Below, piece after piece: positions 28,111 to 39,834 of a stretch of 64,000 nucleotides of DNA (position 1 is the stretch's first letter; the number at the start of each line of letters is the position of its first letter). The translations under genes were made by a program, and so were the position numbers. Origin of the DNA: Mesostigma viride (taxonomy: Eukaryota; Streptophyta; Mesostigmatophyceae; Mesostigmatales; Mesostigmataceae); NCBI GenBank assembly GCA_009746045.1, contig RPFO01000080.1:11174290-11238289 (forward strand). Direction: 5' to 3'. The notes beneath the pieces were generated by a model, which saw only the letters and a list, made by a program, of their open reading frames with translations, made no database searches and was not told the DNA's origin.

Positions 28111-28425
28111 GCGCATGGGGATGGCAGCGCTGACGCCGATACCGATGCGAACGGGAATGGCAAACGCCCTTGCGCGATCCCTGCGATGACGTCCCGACGC
28201 GGGTCGACCGCGGAGAGTGCTGACCCACGCCGGCCCGGCATCCTCACCTGTGTGCACACTGTCCCTTAAGACCACATCCCTGGAGACACCATCCCTGACG
28301 ACCGCCGTCGTCCCGCGCGCCAGGTCATCTTCGTTGCGCCCTCCCTCCCCCTCCGGCCCCCCCCTGTCCCTCTCTAGCTTGCGCACAGTGTCGTCATCCT
28401 CCCCCTCCTCCTCCCGATCCGCACC

Positions 28426-28555
<130 letters not shown>

Positions 28556-28625
28556 CGTCCTCCTTGATCTTTTACTCCTCTTCCTCGTCATCAAGCACTA
28601 TCCTCCTCCTCCTCGTCCTTGTCAA

Positions 28626-29236
<611 letters not shown>

Positions 29237-29574
29237 CTATCCATCTCCCCTTCACCGGCCACTCTGCGCCGCCTGCCCACCCTTGACCCCCGTCATGCCC
29301 CCATCGCCGTCGCCTCGCGATGCTGACGCACGCGCCGCCCTGAGTCGCCGTAGCCTGCCCGCCATGCAAGGTCCCCCTCATCTCTCCGTGTATGCGTCTC
29401 ATTGCGGCCAGCTGGCGTGTTATGGCCAATGGTCCCCATGCAGAAGGCCCGCACGCCACTTGTCGCCACACGACAGGATCCACTATGTGACCCCAACCCA
29501 CGCCCACCACCCCTTGTGCCCAGAGATTCATACATACGATTCTCCCAATTTCTGGCCTGCGCTGGTCGTCTCCT

Positions 29575-29931
29575 TCATACGCACCCACTGCCCCGATCGA
29601 TACCAGACGCGACGTCCGGTGTCTCCGCGCCATTACTAGCTGTACCCACACACACAGGAGGTGTGGGCGTCTGGGCGACGAGCGCCCGCAGCCTGTCTCC
29701 GCACCTCTCCCCCACCCACCGCAGCGCCCGCCTCACGCTGGCCACGCCCGCCACGTCTTCGCCCGTGACGCCCGTCAGCGACATCAGCGACTCGCCTACG
29801 GCGGCACGGAACCCACGGCACTGGACCATTAGCCGGGCGCGGTCCACCAGGGGCAGCGACGACACAATGAGGGGGCCGATACCAGGGACCTCGATCATGT
29901 CTTGCAGCGTCAGAGGGTGGGCATGATTCAT
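29575..29931 (-). CDS. Gene B, N-terminal F-box-like exon
   Basis: The ATG at 29931 opens MNHAHPLTLQDMIEVPGIG, aligned with the start of gene A (LTLQELVS). The conserved segment follows: LIVSSLPLVDRARLMVQCRG, FRAAVGESLMSLTGVTGEDV, as in genes C (LRGMCSSFQLAVDESL) and D (LRALCRSFRSSVDESF). Then RRALRWVGERCGDRLRALVA and a stop at 29575 unless a donor near 29640 is used. The rest of the gene would lie at 25540-28400, across large microsatellites. Upstream ATGs in the same frame up to 30012 are possible but not supported by the paralogues. Likely a decaying member of the family. Confidence 0.6.
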   Translation of the reverse strand: MNHAHPLTLQDMIEVPGIGPLIVSSLPLVDRARLMVQCRGFRAAVGESLMSLTGVTGEDVAGVASVRRALRWVGERCGDRLRALVAQTPTPPVCVGTASNGAETPDVASGIDRGSGCV

Positions 29932-30052
29932 CGGTGCGTCATGCTGGCCGTATGCATGCGCTGAATGGCCACGACCTGCATGCCTCGCCCTGCCAGCCAT
30001 AATCCACCGCATCCCGCAGACCAGACCGTTTCAACAACGAGCAGGACGTGTC

Positions 30053-30400
30053 CATGTGCGGTAACGGGCAGGTGGCCGGTTGCGGCCGAGGGCAGGTGTC
30101 CCGAGCGGTTGCGGCGCCGAGGGCAGGGGGCCGGTTGCGGCCGAGGGTAGGTGGCCGGTTGCACTAGAGGGCGGGTGGCCGGCTGCGGCCGAGGGCAGGT
30201 AGCCGGTTGCGGTAGAGGGCAGTTGGCCGTTGTCCGCACCACGGTAGAGGGCAGGAAGTCATGTGCTCGCCGCACTGCTGTATAGTGCAGGTTTCCATGA
30301 GGCCGCCTTGCAATAGAATGCCTTGCGGTAGAGTGGCTTGTGGTGGAGTGACGTGCGGTAGCATGCCTGGTGGTGGAATTCCTTGTGGTGGAATGCATGA
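30053..30400. repeat. Degenerate GGGCAGGTGGCCGGTTGCGG repeats
   Basis: Upstream of gene B, about eight degenerate units of GGGCAGGTGGCCGGTTGCGG with CCGAG or TAGAG spacers, followed from 30300 by TAGAATGCCTTGCGGTAGAG-type units. Similar single words (GGGCAGGTGTCGTGACTAA) recur at 30567-30680. No gene seen. Confidence 0.7.
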
Positions 30401-31942
30401 TAATTCTCCACCACCGTTTGACCCCCTCGCTGTGGCAGGTGTCCATTTGGGTACGCAGCGCATGGCGGAGGTGGAGCCCACTGGCCCGCCCCGCGGTAGA
30501 GTGCATGAGTCCGCTTGCGCACGCACGAACGCTGTAGAGATCAGGCGTCGGTTTGGCCACACTCCACGGGACAGGCGTCGTGACTTATCAATTGATCAAT
30601 AGGGCAGGTGTCGTGACTAAGCAACCAATCAATAGGGCAGGTGTCGTGACTAATCAACTCATTGATAGCTAGGGCAGGTGTTATCACGGCCACCACAGGC
30701 GCATGGCGGTGGTGGCTGTGCGAAAGAATAAAAGTACAAGGACAAAATGAAGACAGGTGGCAAGCGCAGGCAGTGGCCCTGGGCACGGCATCACGGCTGT
30801 GCCAGGATCGACGACGACTTGCAGGCAACGGCATCAATTCTAGATCGAGGGTTGGATCGTGAAAATGTTGGGCAACATGAATATTGGCCAGCAATAACGT
30901 GTAGGGGACTAGGGGTCAACAACGAAACAGCGGGGGGGTAGCAATCAAGTGCAGGGATCGATCATCCAGTCCAACAGTGGCATATACTAAGACTAATTTT
31001 ACCATCATTGCCCAGGTGTGTGGTCAACATTCTTGGCCGGGTTAGAGCATTGGACACCTGGTCTACTCCATTGCAATCCAAACCCCCTGTTAATAAGCCC
31101 TGAGCGCTCGACATGAGTGGAAAGAGCGGTATGAGGGTTGTAGGACATGAGTGAAAAGAGCGGTACGACTCTAATAGTAGGACATGAGTGGAAAGAGCGG
31201 TATGCCTACTAGTACGTGTTGCCTTGCGACGCGCTAGGTGACCTAACAACGTTGCAAGGAAATACGGGGTGATATAGGCGTTTACTTAACACAGTCAAGG
31301 TTGCTTCACAAATCGTCCATCAGCACCCAATCAGACATGTCCAAACAGTGATGTAGACTAAAGAAACCGCTCATAACCATGAACATGTTAAATCCTAGAC
31401 AGGTCCTATCAATTAAGGTGACCCCTCTCGCCCCGCCCCCCCCATTCTTCTTCACAGACGCAGATAAGCTGCTGTCATAAAGACCGAGCTGCGGTAATCC
31501 AAAAGGTTGCCGTACGCGTGCATTCACTTAGAAGGAACATTTCACCAGTCAGCGATACCTGTCCTGCTTGTGCTCGCGGCCGGATTCGTAAAAGCGCCTG
31601 CTACTTACAAAAGGAAAGTCAAGGAGACCATGGCACTGTGGCGACGTCCTCATTGCCGATCGCACCTTTGGACTTGAGACGCTGTTTTGGCGGTCGTCGG
31701 TGATCTCAATCCAAACTCGACGCAGTCGTCCCGGCAGGAAATTGGACTGCCCTCAACGCTAGCGAAAGCAACCCCTTGATGAAAGCTTCTCTAGTACAAC
31801 CAGGAGAAGAACGCAGAGGAGATTACACTTATAAATGAAGGCAAACGAGAGAGTGAGCTGCACCTAAAAAATACGACATTGTCTGCAAATGCACTATGCA
31901 GGGAACATCTCGTTCAATGCTGCACGTTGTCGCCTAGAATGT

Positions 31943-32010
31943 AAAACCATATGCCCCTTCTCAGGGATATGTGTTTCATATCCTCCCCACGGAGGTAATA
32001 ATTTATTAAT
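31943..32010 (+). mobile_element. 3' end fragment of a family A/B non-LTR element
   Basis: CATATGCCCCTTCTCAGGGA followed by TATGTGTTTCATATC, the small hairpin CTCCCCACGGAG and an A/T tail reproduce the 3' terminus of the family A and B elements found at 39-60 kb. The copy is diverged and truncated to about 65 bases. Confidence 0.7.
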
Positions 32011-33371
32011 TCCGTTCAAAGCATTTCGAGAAAAGCAGGCAATCTGAAATGGTGCCACCTTAGCTAAAATCTGACAAAATAATAAGACGCAAATTAGCTC
32101 ACCTTAGCATAAGGGCGGGTTGTCGGAAGCTTCAGAGCTGCAAAATGCCTGTCCCGGCCCGGTCGCGGTCCCTTGGGGTATCCTGACCGCCTCAAAAGAA
32201 ACATTTACTTCAGGCAAGGCCTCAGTGCGATCTAATCGCACTTACCTGCAAAAATGGCGAGCATGTAAACTAGAATTATGCATGCCGTAAGCGTACAGCA
32301 GTTCACATAAATATCGCAACCCGACAAAGCTGTGCCGCGCGGACCGTCATGCCACTAGGCCAGTCAGTCAGTTTATCTCCCACACCGGTTGTCCGCACGG
32401 ACTGGATGCCTGAAAAAAGAGTTATAAACACGAGTTACAGGACCCGAGCCCTAGCCCGAGAATAGCTCCGAGAATCATCTAAGAAAAAAAAAAGGCTGGA
32501 ATTGTGGGCGTCACGAGGCGTACGCGTCACGTGTCCCGTCTGTTATAGCTGTGCGTGACCTCATAATTACTGGTGGGGTAAAGTCATGGCTTAGCACAGG
32601 ACAGTCTTGACTCTTGACACTTCAGTCTTGACTCGTGACGAATGACGAAACTAGACGTATAGTAGTCTGCAGTCTTGACGTTGGGCTCTACAGTCTGGAG
32701 AGGGCTCTAAAGTCTGATAGCCAAGACATAATTATATCGCCCCGCGGCCGCCCCACTGACGACCTGGGAGGTTTGAGCCGCGCCGTCGCGCCTCAAGAGG
32801 GTTCAAATATGGTTGCTCAGTGATGTATGTTGTCGCGTAGACACCAAGTCGACACATCCAAAATTTTAGGATGGCTTCATGGCTTCCACGTTTTCGCGCG
32901 CTTAGATACGTAGTACTTACAGCTGTTGCATTCAAATGCTTTCCCGCCTTTCCCTAACACACTAAACACAGCAGCCGGCAGGGCAGTGCGAATATTGGAA
33001 AAATCTTCTGCGTGTCATCACGCTGAAATACGGACAACGGCCATATATTCTTCGACCTCTCCGATTCGGCTCGAATCTTGTCAGCCGTCATCAGCACCAT
33101 GACGTAATATATTTCGCCATTTAAATTCCGATTCAGGCATTTAAATTCCGATTCAGGGAGTTCTGATCCTAGAAGCGCCGCGAGCCACGTATATATCATA
33201 TTCACGTTTACGCGGCAGTTAGGGCGTCCTCCCCTTCGTTGAATAAAAATATTTCTGAACCCTCCGACGGACTTGCGAGTTCTGAGGCACAGGATTGTGG
33301 CAAGTCATGGTAATTGGCTGGATCAACGACCGAATCTTCCGAACTTCGAGCTTTCCACGTTCGGAGAGCCA

Positions 33372-33437
33372 CAACTGTCTGGCAGGTACACCGGCGCGGG
33401 AATAAACTCAACTCAACTCAACTCAACTGTCTGGCAG
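33372..33437 (+). mobile_element. Micro-insertion with (ACTCA)n tail and 14-bp target duplication
   Basis: The direct repeat CAACTGTCTGGCAG (33372-33385 and 33424-33437) brackets 38 bases, GTACACCGGCGCGGGAATAA plus an ACTCA-type tail. This is what an extremely 5'-truncated non-LTR or SINE insertion leaves. Related (ACTCA)n-tailed pieces occur at 45452-45520. Confidence 0.75.
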
Positions 33438-34587
33438 TCTGTCCTCACATGCAGCCGCGGTCATCCCGCCAATCGGTACCAGTTGGTTACCGTACTGCGC
33501 GCGCCCTTCGCCGAACGTTTGCGGCGCGCTCGCCTCCCGCGCAAATTCAACATTCACCGTGCTCGCCCCAAAAAATCAACGAATATCTCAATCCGCAGGC
33601 GGGACCCCGCATACCAGATGCGGCAATGGTGGAAACTTCCACAGGACGGTTCATGAAACTGCGCTGTAATGATGACCAGCGTGGGAGGCGTCTGTACTCG
33701 TGGCCCGAAGATATCTGAGACAGATTTTTCTGTGGTCTCGATCATTCAAATTGAGCACGCATTTTTTTCAGTGTAGGGCTTCTCAATTCGCGCCGCAGAA
33801 ATCCCTGCTCGAGTCCGGCTGAAACGATCACATTGGTAAACATTCCAGTATACGCTGCAGCCGTAAAAAATGTGTACTTAAAGAATCTCGTTTTGTGGTG
33901 CAACAACGTCGGCGAAGTGGCTGGACATACCAGGCTGTTCACCCGCGCTCCCAGACCTCCTATCCCCAGGGTACGTCATCGCATGTCAATGTGCATTACG
34001 TCTGTTGCAGACGTTGCGTTCGCACCACAGCAACATTCTTCAGGGCAGCGCAGTGGTCTATTATGCGCCGTAGAAGTATTATTCAGCCACGTTTGCGAGT
34101 GAGATACCGCATGTGCGGGGAAGGTATCATGCCAGGACCTGTGACCCTCGTGATGCTTCGCGTTTCACGCATACTAGCGGCCCTGTCGCGCATCCACCGA
34201 TATCGTTACATCACCAGGGTGATAATATTCTGCCTTGCCAACGATCCCCTGCCAGCTATTCGTTTGCACTAGCATGCAGAACCTACCAACGTGGCCGACA
34301 GGAGTAGAAAGAAAGTCTAGGGTTGCAAATACCCAGTTGCCGTTGCATTTTCATCCATGTAGTCGCGAACGTGTACTTACCGAAATCTGGGACCCTGAAC
34401 TGCTTCTGAGGCTGACATGACTTTTGGGGGGGTTGCCTGATCCTTGTCACCTGCTGACCACCGCAGGTCGCCACGACGGCTCGGGTATCCCGTGCCAGAG
34501 TTAGAACGCTCCTGCTTTTCCGGTGCCAGGCACTGAAGCTTTGCAACTAGGCTGCAATCACGTTGCCGCCAAGACAAGCAGCAGAGC

Positions 34588-37500
34588 ATGGACTTGCCAG
34601 CACCCAACCACAGCGAAATACAGAAAGAAACGGTAGCGGGCCCCAACATGCAAAACGTGGCAAGCCCCGCCCCCATGCTGCAGAACGTGGCTTGCCCCGT
34701 CCCCAACCTGCAAAAGGAGGTGAGCCCCGCCCCCGGCCCACCAAATGCGGCCACCCGCGGCCTCCCCATAATTGTCAACCCCAGCATGCACAAGCTGGCT
34801 AGCCCCGCCCCCAGCCTGCAAAAGGTCGCCAGCATACCTGGCGTGGGCGGCCTCATCATGGCGTCGCTACCCCTCACGGAGCGGCTGCGCCTCCGCGGGA
34901 TGTGCTCCTCCTTCCAGCTGGCGGTGGACGAGTCCCTGGAGACCCTGGAGACGATCTCGGGGGAGGACGTGACATGTGGCGGTAGCGGCACAAGCGCCGC
35001 CACCAGCGCAGGAACGGCGTTAAGGGAGCACTCCACAGGATGCGGTGCCGGAAGCCAGTTGCCGAGGGAGGATACGGGGGGATGCGGCGGGAGGGAGGAC
35101 ATGACGAGTGGCGGAAGCGGCACCAGCGCCGGCGGGGTTCTGACGGACCGCACAGGCCGCGGTAGTGATCGCGCAGGTGGCCAGGGCCTGGGCAATGGAA
35201 GCCGTGGGCAGGGCATGGACAATGGTAGCTGCGCCGGCACTCGCGCGGTTTCACGGGAGGACATGGTGACCGGCGGCAGCAGCGGTGCGGTTCATTTGGA
35301 GAATGTGGCGGCGGGTAGTAGCACAATCGGGGGCCAGGGCGGGGCGGCCTGTTTGCGGGAACGAACGTCCCTCCATGGCCCGCCCTTCATTGAGGGGCAG
35401 CCCCGTGTTGTGCGTGGCCTAGCCGGTGGTGGCTTTGGAAGACGAAAGAAAGCCGTAGATTTGGAAGACGCATGCGGCTGCGTCAGGGGCATCTCTGCCA
35501 GCGGCATGGATTGCCCCTGGCCCGGCTCCCAGGGTGTGGCGACCAGGGACCACCTGAGGCTCTCGCCGGGGCCAGTGTCGGCGGCTTTGCAAGGCACCGC
35601 CCTTGTTGAGGGGTTTGGATCAGGAAAATGTTGTCAGACGCGGCATGTGGGCGGTTGCCACGCACGGGCAGCCCATTCCCATTCCCATTCCGGGTCATCA
35701 CTTGGGTCATTTCCCGCATCACCCAGGTTGGTCGGGCACGCCCAACACAGGCGTCGTGTGGCAGCCGATGGCATCCGGTCGCTGGTGGGTGATGCTCACG
35801 TTGCGTCGCTGGATGCGGATGACCATGCTGCGTCGCTGGATGGTGATGCGTACATGTGGGCGCTGGATGATGCCCGCAAACACATGCGGCTGCTGGAGGG
35901 CTCTTCCATGGCTCGGTTGCTGGATGGCTCTTCCACTGTGCAATCGCTGGAGGGTTCCATCGTTCGGGCGAGGCACGGCTCTTCCAACAGGAGGCCGTCC
36001 GGATGGCCATCGGGTAGTGCACCCACGGGCGATGCCCACGGCGCCTCAGGCTCTCTGGCCGACGGCCCAAAGGGGTCGCAGGCCCGTGCCCCAGGTGCCC
36101 CTGCAAGTTGGGGGATTGCGTCCAGTCATTGCATCACCAAGGGAGGGGCACACGGGGATGCCCTTACAGCGCACGATGGCCTGTCTGCGCCTAGTGGCTT
36201 GCCTGCGCCCTGTGGCCTGAGAGCGCCCAGTGGCCTGTCTGCGCCTAGTGGCGGGTCTATGGCCATGGGTCGGATCCCGCCCACGGGTCCGTTTGCGTCC
36301 AGGCACCTGTCTGCGCCGACCGAGGGGACCATCGCGCCCACAACTTGGGTGATACCGGCGGGCAACGGGAACCTCGGCGGCGGCCTCAATGCCTGCAGCG
36401 ACGAGGACGGCGCGTCGGCCATGGCCTGGCTGCTCGACAAGTGTCCCAACCTCAAGTCCCTGGCCGCCGTGACGGGCCAGCCCCTGGACCTGCCCCTGGC
36501 GCGCCGCGCCCGCCCCGAGGGGTGGTGGCAGTCGCCCGCAGCACTCACGCGCGTACTAAGGCAAGTCGGCGACAAGTGTCGGCGGCTACGGGCGCTGGAC
36601 CTGGAGCGTTGTGGTGGCGTGACGGATGAAGGCATCATCGCAGTGGCGGCCGGGTGCCCCGAATTGGAGCACCTCAACATGGCCTGCTGCAATGTGACGG
36701 ATGCAAGCGTGTCCGCGATCGCGGCCCGCTGCGCGCGGCTCAAATTCCTTAAGGTGGCGGGATGCGCGGGCGTGAGCGACGCCAGCATCACCTTGCTCGC
36801 GTCTCGGTGCCCTCTCCTTGAGTACCTCGAGGTCTCCGGGTGCCGCGCGGTGACGGACGCCAGCATAACTCTCCTCGCACGCAGCTGCCCCAACCTACGG
36901 TGCCTGCTCCTCGGGAAGGAAGGGCCCGGGGTGACCGATGCCAGCATCGAGGCCGTGGCGAGGGGATGCCCTTACTTGGAGTACTTGGACGTGGCGGGGT
37001 CCCGGGGGGTGACGGATCGCAGCATCACTGCGGTCGCCCGCGAGTGCCCCCGGTTGCGCCACCTGTCGGTCAGCCACTGCCTGTACGTGACGGATGAAGG
37101 GGTCACCGCGCTTGCTCAGGGGTGCCCCCAGCTGGAACTGCTTGACGTCCGGCGGTGCATCGGTGTCACGGATGCGAGCATTAGGGCCGTGGGCAAGAAC
37201 TGCCGTGGGCTGCGGCAGCTATCGGTGGGGGAGTGCAAGGGGGTGACGGACGCCAGTGTGGAGCTGGTGGCACGGAATTGTCCGGATTTGGTCCACCTCG
37301 ACGCGGCGTTTTGCCCCGGGGTCACGGATTACAGTGTTCTGGTCCTGGCGCGGATGTGCGGCCCCCGGTGGTTGGAACAAGTGGATCTGTGCCGGTGCGA
37401 GGTGACGGATAACAGCATGGCGTGGCTGGCGGCGTACTGCCCCCGGCTGCGCCACCTGGACGTCTCCGGGTGCGAGCGGGTCACGGTCGATGGGATCCGC

Positions 37501-37614
37501 ATCGTGGGCGGCCACTGTGCCTCGCTCCGGTATCTCTTCGCGGGGGGCTGCAAGGGGGTCCTCCGGGAGGAGATGGACGCGTGGTTCCCGCCCGGGTGCC
37601 GCGTCCATTGCTGA
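34588..37614 (+). CDS. Gene C: intact single-exon F-box-like/LRR protein, 1008 aa
   Basis: Residues about 10-75 are repeats of an N-x-Q-x-x-A/V-x-P-A-P type (NMQNVASPAPMLQNVACPVP). Residues about 78-128 hold the conserved segment GVGGLIMASLPLTERLRLRG, MCSSFQLAVDESLETL. Residues about 130-605 are a Gly/Ser/Ala-rich variable insert with short internal repeats (SLDADDHAASLDGD; LSAPSGLPAPCGL). MAWLLDKCPNLKSLAA and VLRQVGDKCRRLRALDLERC lead into about thirteen cysteine-type LRRs (residues about 665-1000) of the form CxxVTDASIxxxAxxCPxLxxLxV. There is no intron where A and D are split (Q/V of LRQVGDK). The likely role is ligand recognition in a ubiquitin ligase, as for FBXL/AMN1 proteins; the N-terminal segment is only F-box-like and would need a profile search. 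The frame is intact, so the gene is probably active. Confidence 0.85.
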   Translation: MDLPAPNHSEIQKETVAGPNMQNVASPAPMLQNVACPVPNLQKEVSPAPGPPNAATRGLPIIVNPSMHKLASPAPSLQKVASIPGVGGLIMASLPLTERLRLRGMCSSFQLAVDESLETLETISGEDVTCGGSGTSAATSAGTALREHSTGCGAGSQLPREDTGGCGGREDMTSGGSGTSAGGVLTDRTGRGSDRAGGQGLGNGSRGQGMDNGSCAGTRAVSREDMVTGGSSGAVHLENVAAGSSTIGGQGGAACLRERTSLHGPPFIEGQPRVVRGLAGGGFGRRKKAVDLEDACGCVRGISASGMDCPWPGSQGVATRDHLRLSPGPVSAALQGTALVEGFGSGKCCQTRHVGGCHARAAHSHSHSGSSLGSFPASPRLVGHAQHRRRVAADGIRSLVGDAHVASLDADDHAASLDGDAYMWALDDARKHMRLLEGSSMARLLDGSSTVQSLEGSIVRARHGSSNRRPSGWPSGSAPTGDAHGASGSLADGPKGSQARAPGAPASWGIASSHCITKGGAHGDALTAHDGLSAPSGLPAPCGLRAPSGLSAPSGGSMAMGRIPPTGPFASRHLSAPTEGTIAPTTWVIPAGNGNLGGGLNACSDEDGASAMAWLLDKCPNLKSLAAVTGQPLDLPLARRARPEGWWQSPAALTRVLRQVGDKCRRLRALDLERCGGVTDEGIIAVAAGCPELEHLNMACCNVTDASVSAIAARCARLKFLKVAGCAGVSDASITLLASRCPLLEYLEVSGCRAVTDASITLLARSCPNLRCLLLGKEGPGVTDASIEAVARGCPYLEYLDVAGSRGVTDRSITAVARECPRLRHLSVSHCLYVTDEGVTALAQGCPQLELLDVRRCIGVTDASIRAVGKNCRGLRQLSVGECKGVTDASVELVARNCPDLVHLDAAFCPGVTDYSVLVLARMCGPRWLEQVDLCRCEVTDNSMAWLAAYCPRLRHLDVSGCERVTVDGIRIVGGHCASLRYLFAGGCKGVLREEMDAWFPPGCRVHC

Positions 37615-39180
37615 ACGTTGGGGGGGTTCTGGACGTTGATTGATGCAGGGCGTTGGGCACAGATCGCCGCAACCCAACCCCTATTGGAAGCCGTAGGCCA
37701 AGACCAGGCGTAGGGTGATTATTCTCCCTGCTCGTGGTGGGAGGGCCTACCTCCATGCTGAGTGTGGGCCGGTACTTTGCGGACAGCAGGCGGGTGGTTA
37801 TAGCCCTTCTGGCTGACCGCGAGTGAAACCGGACAAATAACGGGTGAACCGGACAGATAGCTAGTGAAACCGGACAGATAGCTAGTGAAACCGGACAGAT
37901 AGCTAGTGAAACCGGACAGATAGCTAGTGAAACCGGACAGATAGCTAGTGAAACCGGACATGTAGCTAGTGAAACCGGACGCATTAGAATGAGTGAGGCT
38001 GGACACGTCATTCTCAGGGAAAGAAGACCCGGATCCAAGTCCATGCGCTCCGGGCCCTTGCAGCTGCCTACACTGTGGCTAGACTTCAACAAGGCGCGGT
38101 GCTGTCAAATCCGACAGACGCCGCTGCGGAGTCCTGTGGTGCTGTTGTCGGGGACGCATGTCCTGGCCGCTGCGGCCGCTTCTGCTGGTTGCTGGTGTTG
38201 CCGGCAAGAAAAGCCATTCTTCTCTTGACCATTACAGTGACCATTACAGTGACCGTGGCAGTGACCATCACAGTGACCATGACCATCGTGCTAGGCTTCA
38301 CGACTCCTATGGGGTCAGATTTTCTGGACCCAACTTGGAGGGGCAGGATGAAGTGGGAGGGAGTAAAAGTGGGAGGGTAATATCCGGAATAAGATTAGGG
38401 GGTCCGCATAAGAATAGGGGGCCTGCCTCATTAGCTTGCGAGTAGGCAGGCCCCCTTTGCTGTGAGTGTCCTTGCGAATAGGCAGCTCTGGGGGCGATCC
38501 GTGTGCATCTGCGCTGGTTGTCTCATTGACACTGCCATGAGGCTACTCCTAGGTGGCGTACTGCACCCCATTTTTGCCGGCATGCTACGTGCGCATGTAG
38601 CCTTGCCAGGAGCACACTGTCTCTGCGTGCCTGTAGTTGCGACAAGGAGATGATTTCTCCTCCAAAGCGTGTGGCGACGGGCGAGCGTCTGTTTATCGTC
38701 AAACTTGCTATTGCAAGTTGCCATGTATGGTGCAACAGCCATTTGTGACTCCAATTTTGCTATGCGGCACATGGGCCAACCATTGTACCTGGTACTGGTT
38801 CTCTCACCTATTAGTACTACTCTATGATTATTCTCATAATCATCTCTAGTATTAGTATTATGGTAGTTAGGGGCACTGGGGAAATGGTAGCGCAGATGCA
38901 TGGATGGGCTTAGCCTATTGAACACGCGGTACACATTCATTTGGGAGATAGTGAGGTGCCATATGATCCCCTTGCAGTCATATTAACTGGGATTGCAGCA
39001 CGTCTCCGGGTGTACTCTGAGCTCAGGGTTGCTGATCAGTGTTGGTGTCGGCAAGTTGTGTGGCTTGTCGCGTATTTTGCCATTTTTTACAGTAATGTTC
39101 TACACATGCTCCCGTTCCAAGGGGAGTCACGGAGTACTAACCCCAATGGATGGATGGATTTACATTTACAATCCTACCGG
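37615..39180. other. Region without a recognised gene
   Basis: Downstream of gene C. Apart from the 21-bp array and a 12-bp CAGTGACCATTA array (38227-38283) nothing is recognised. Confidence 0.6.
37824..37985. repeat. 21-bp tandem repeat GTGAAACCGGACAGATAGCTA
   Basis: About seven and a half 21-bp units (7 codons), the central five nearly perfect. The minus strand is open with the unit LSGFTSY, but no gene is supported. Confidence 0.93.
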
Positions 39181-39186
39181 TTCTAT

Positions 39187-39455
39187 TAAAAAATTAAATT
39201 AAATCAAATTATAACATGCCTCCGTTGGGAGATCATGTAGCACATATTCCATGATGGATGGGTGGAGTGGAGGAAGCCGCGTAATCGAACTAACCTAACT
39301 CTAAGCTATCTAGTCTAGAAAAGCCTAACTACACTACTCATCAAAACGCCTCCTCCTCTTGGGAGGAGGGGGCTTGCCCACAGGGTCTGGCGTGTGAGCC
39401 TTGACAATCTTCTGCCACCGCGTCTTGTCCTGCATGGCAGTCCAAAGACGGGAGA
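39187..39455 (-). mobile_element. Family B non-LTR element, 3' fragment
   Basis: On the minus strand: the last codons of the reverse-transcriptase ORF (TRWQKIVKAHTPDPVGKPPP, then basic residues RRRF), a short 3' UTR, CTCCCAACGGAG and an AATTT-type tail. This matches 57037-57301 and 59100-59360. It is 5'-truncated to under 300 bases. Confidence 0.85.
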
Positions 39456-39492
39456 GAGACCGGTTCTATGGTATCTATTAAAATATATATTC

Positions 39493-39576
39493 ATGCCAAT
39501 CTCACCACCGTAATTTATCATTCTTAATGAATATATATTCATTGAGAATGATAAATTACGGAGGTGAGATTGGCAT
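39493..39576. repeat. 84-nt near-perfect palindrome
   Basis: Two 42-base arms (39493-39534 and 39535-39576) are reverse complements with only two mismatches; the centre is AATGAATATATATTCATT. It would fold into a hairpin with essentially no loop. It abuts the 5' side of the family B fragment. Possible natures: foldback transposon remnant, small-RNA precursor, or inversion-duplication at a break. Confidence 0.9.
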
Positions 39577-39834
39577 ACAACATAAGGAAAATCCCGAAAA
39601 GAAGAAGAACCCTAAAGAAAATAATAGTAATCTGACACGGGCATGCAAGGATCACGCCAGCTGCACAAGGTACAACTGACTACATCACAAAACTACGACA
39701 CGCAGCAACATCGCTGTCGGCCCACCAGGCCTGGGAGGGATATAGACCGCATGGGTTGCGACAAAGGCGGCCCAGGTGCGGCGGAATAACACACGATCAG
39801 CCACGGTGCGAGTGACTAGGGCGAGTGACACTGA

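Larger units (their letters stand above)
30401..34580. other. Region without a recognised gene
   Basis: About 4.2 kb between genes B and C. It contains three 35-bp degenerate repeats with GGACATGAGTGGAAAGAGCG (31110-31203), a retrotransposon 3' end (about 31945-32005) and a small insertion at 33386-33423. From about 31.3 to 34.4 kb base composition is close to even and the open frames are short without family signatures. On the minus strand near 30880 a short stretch (QHFHDPT) recalls the insert of gene A and reflects the dispersed repeat word. Confidence 0.6.
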
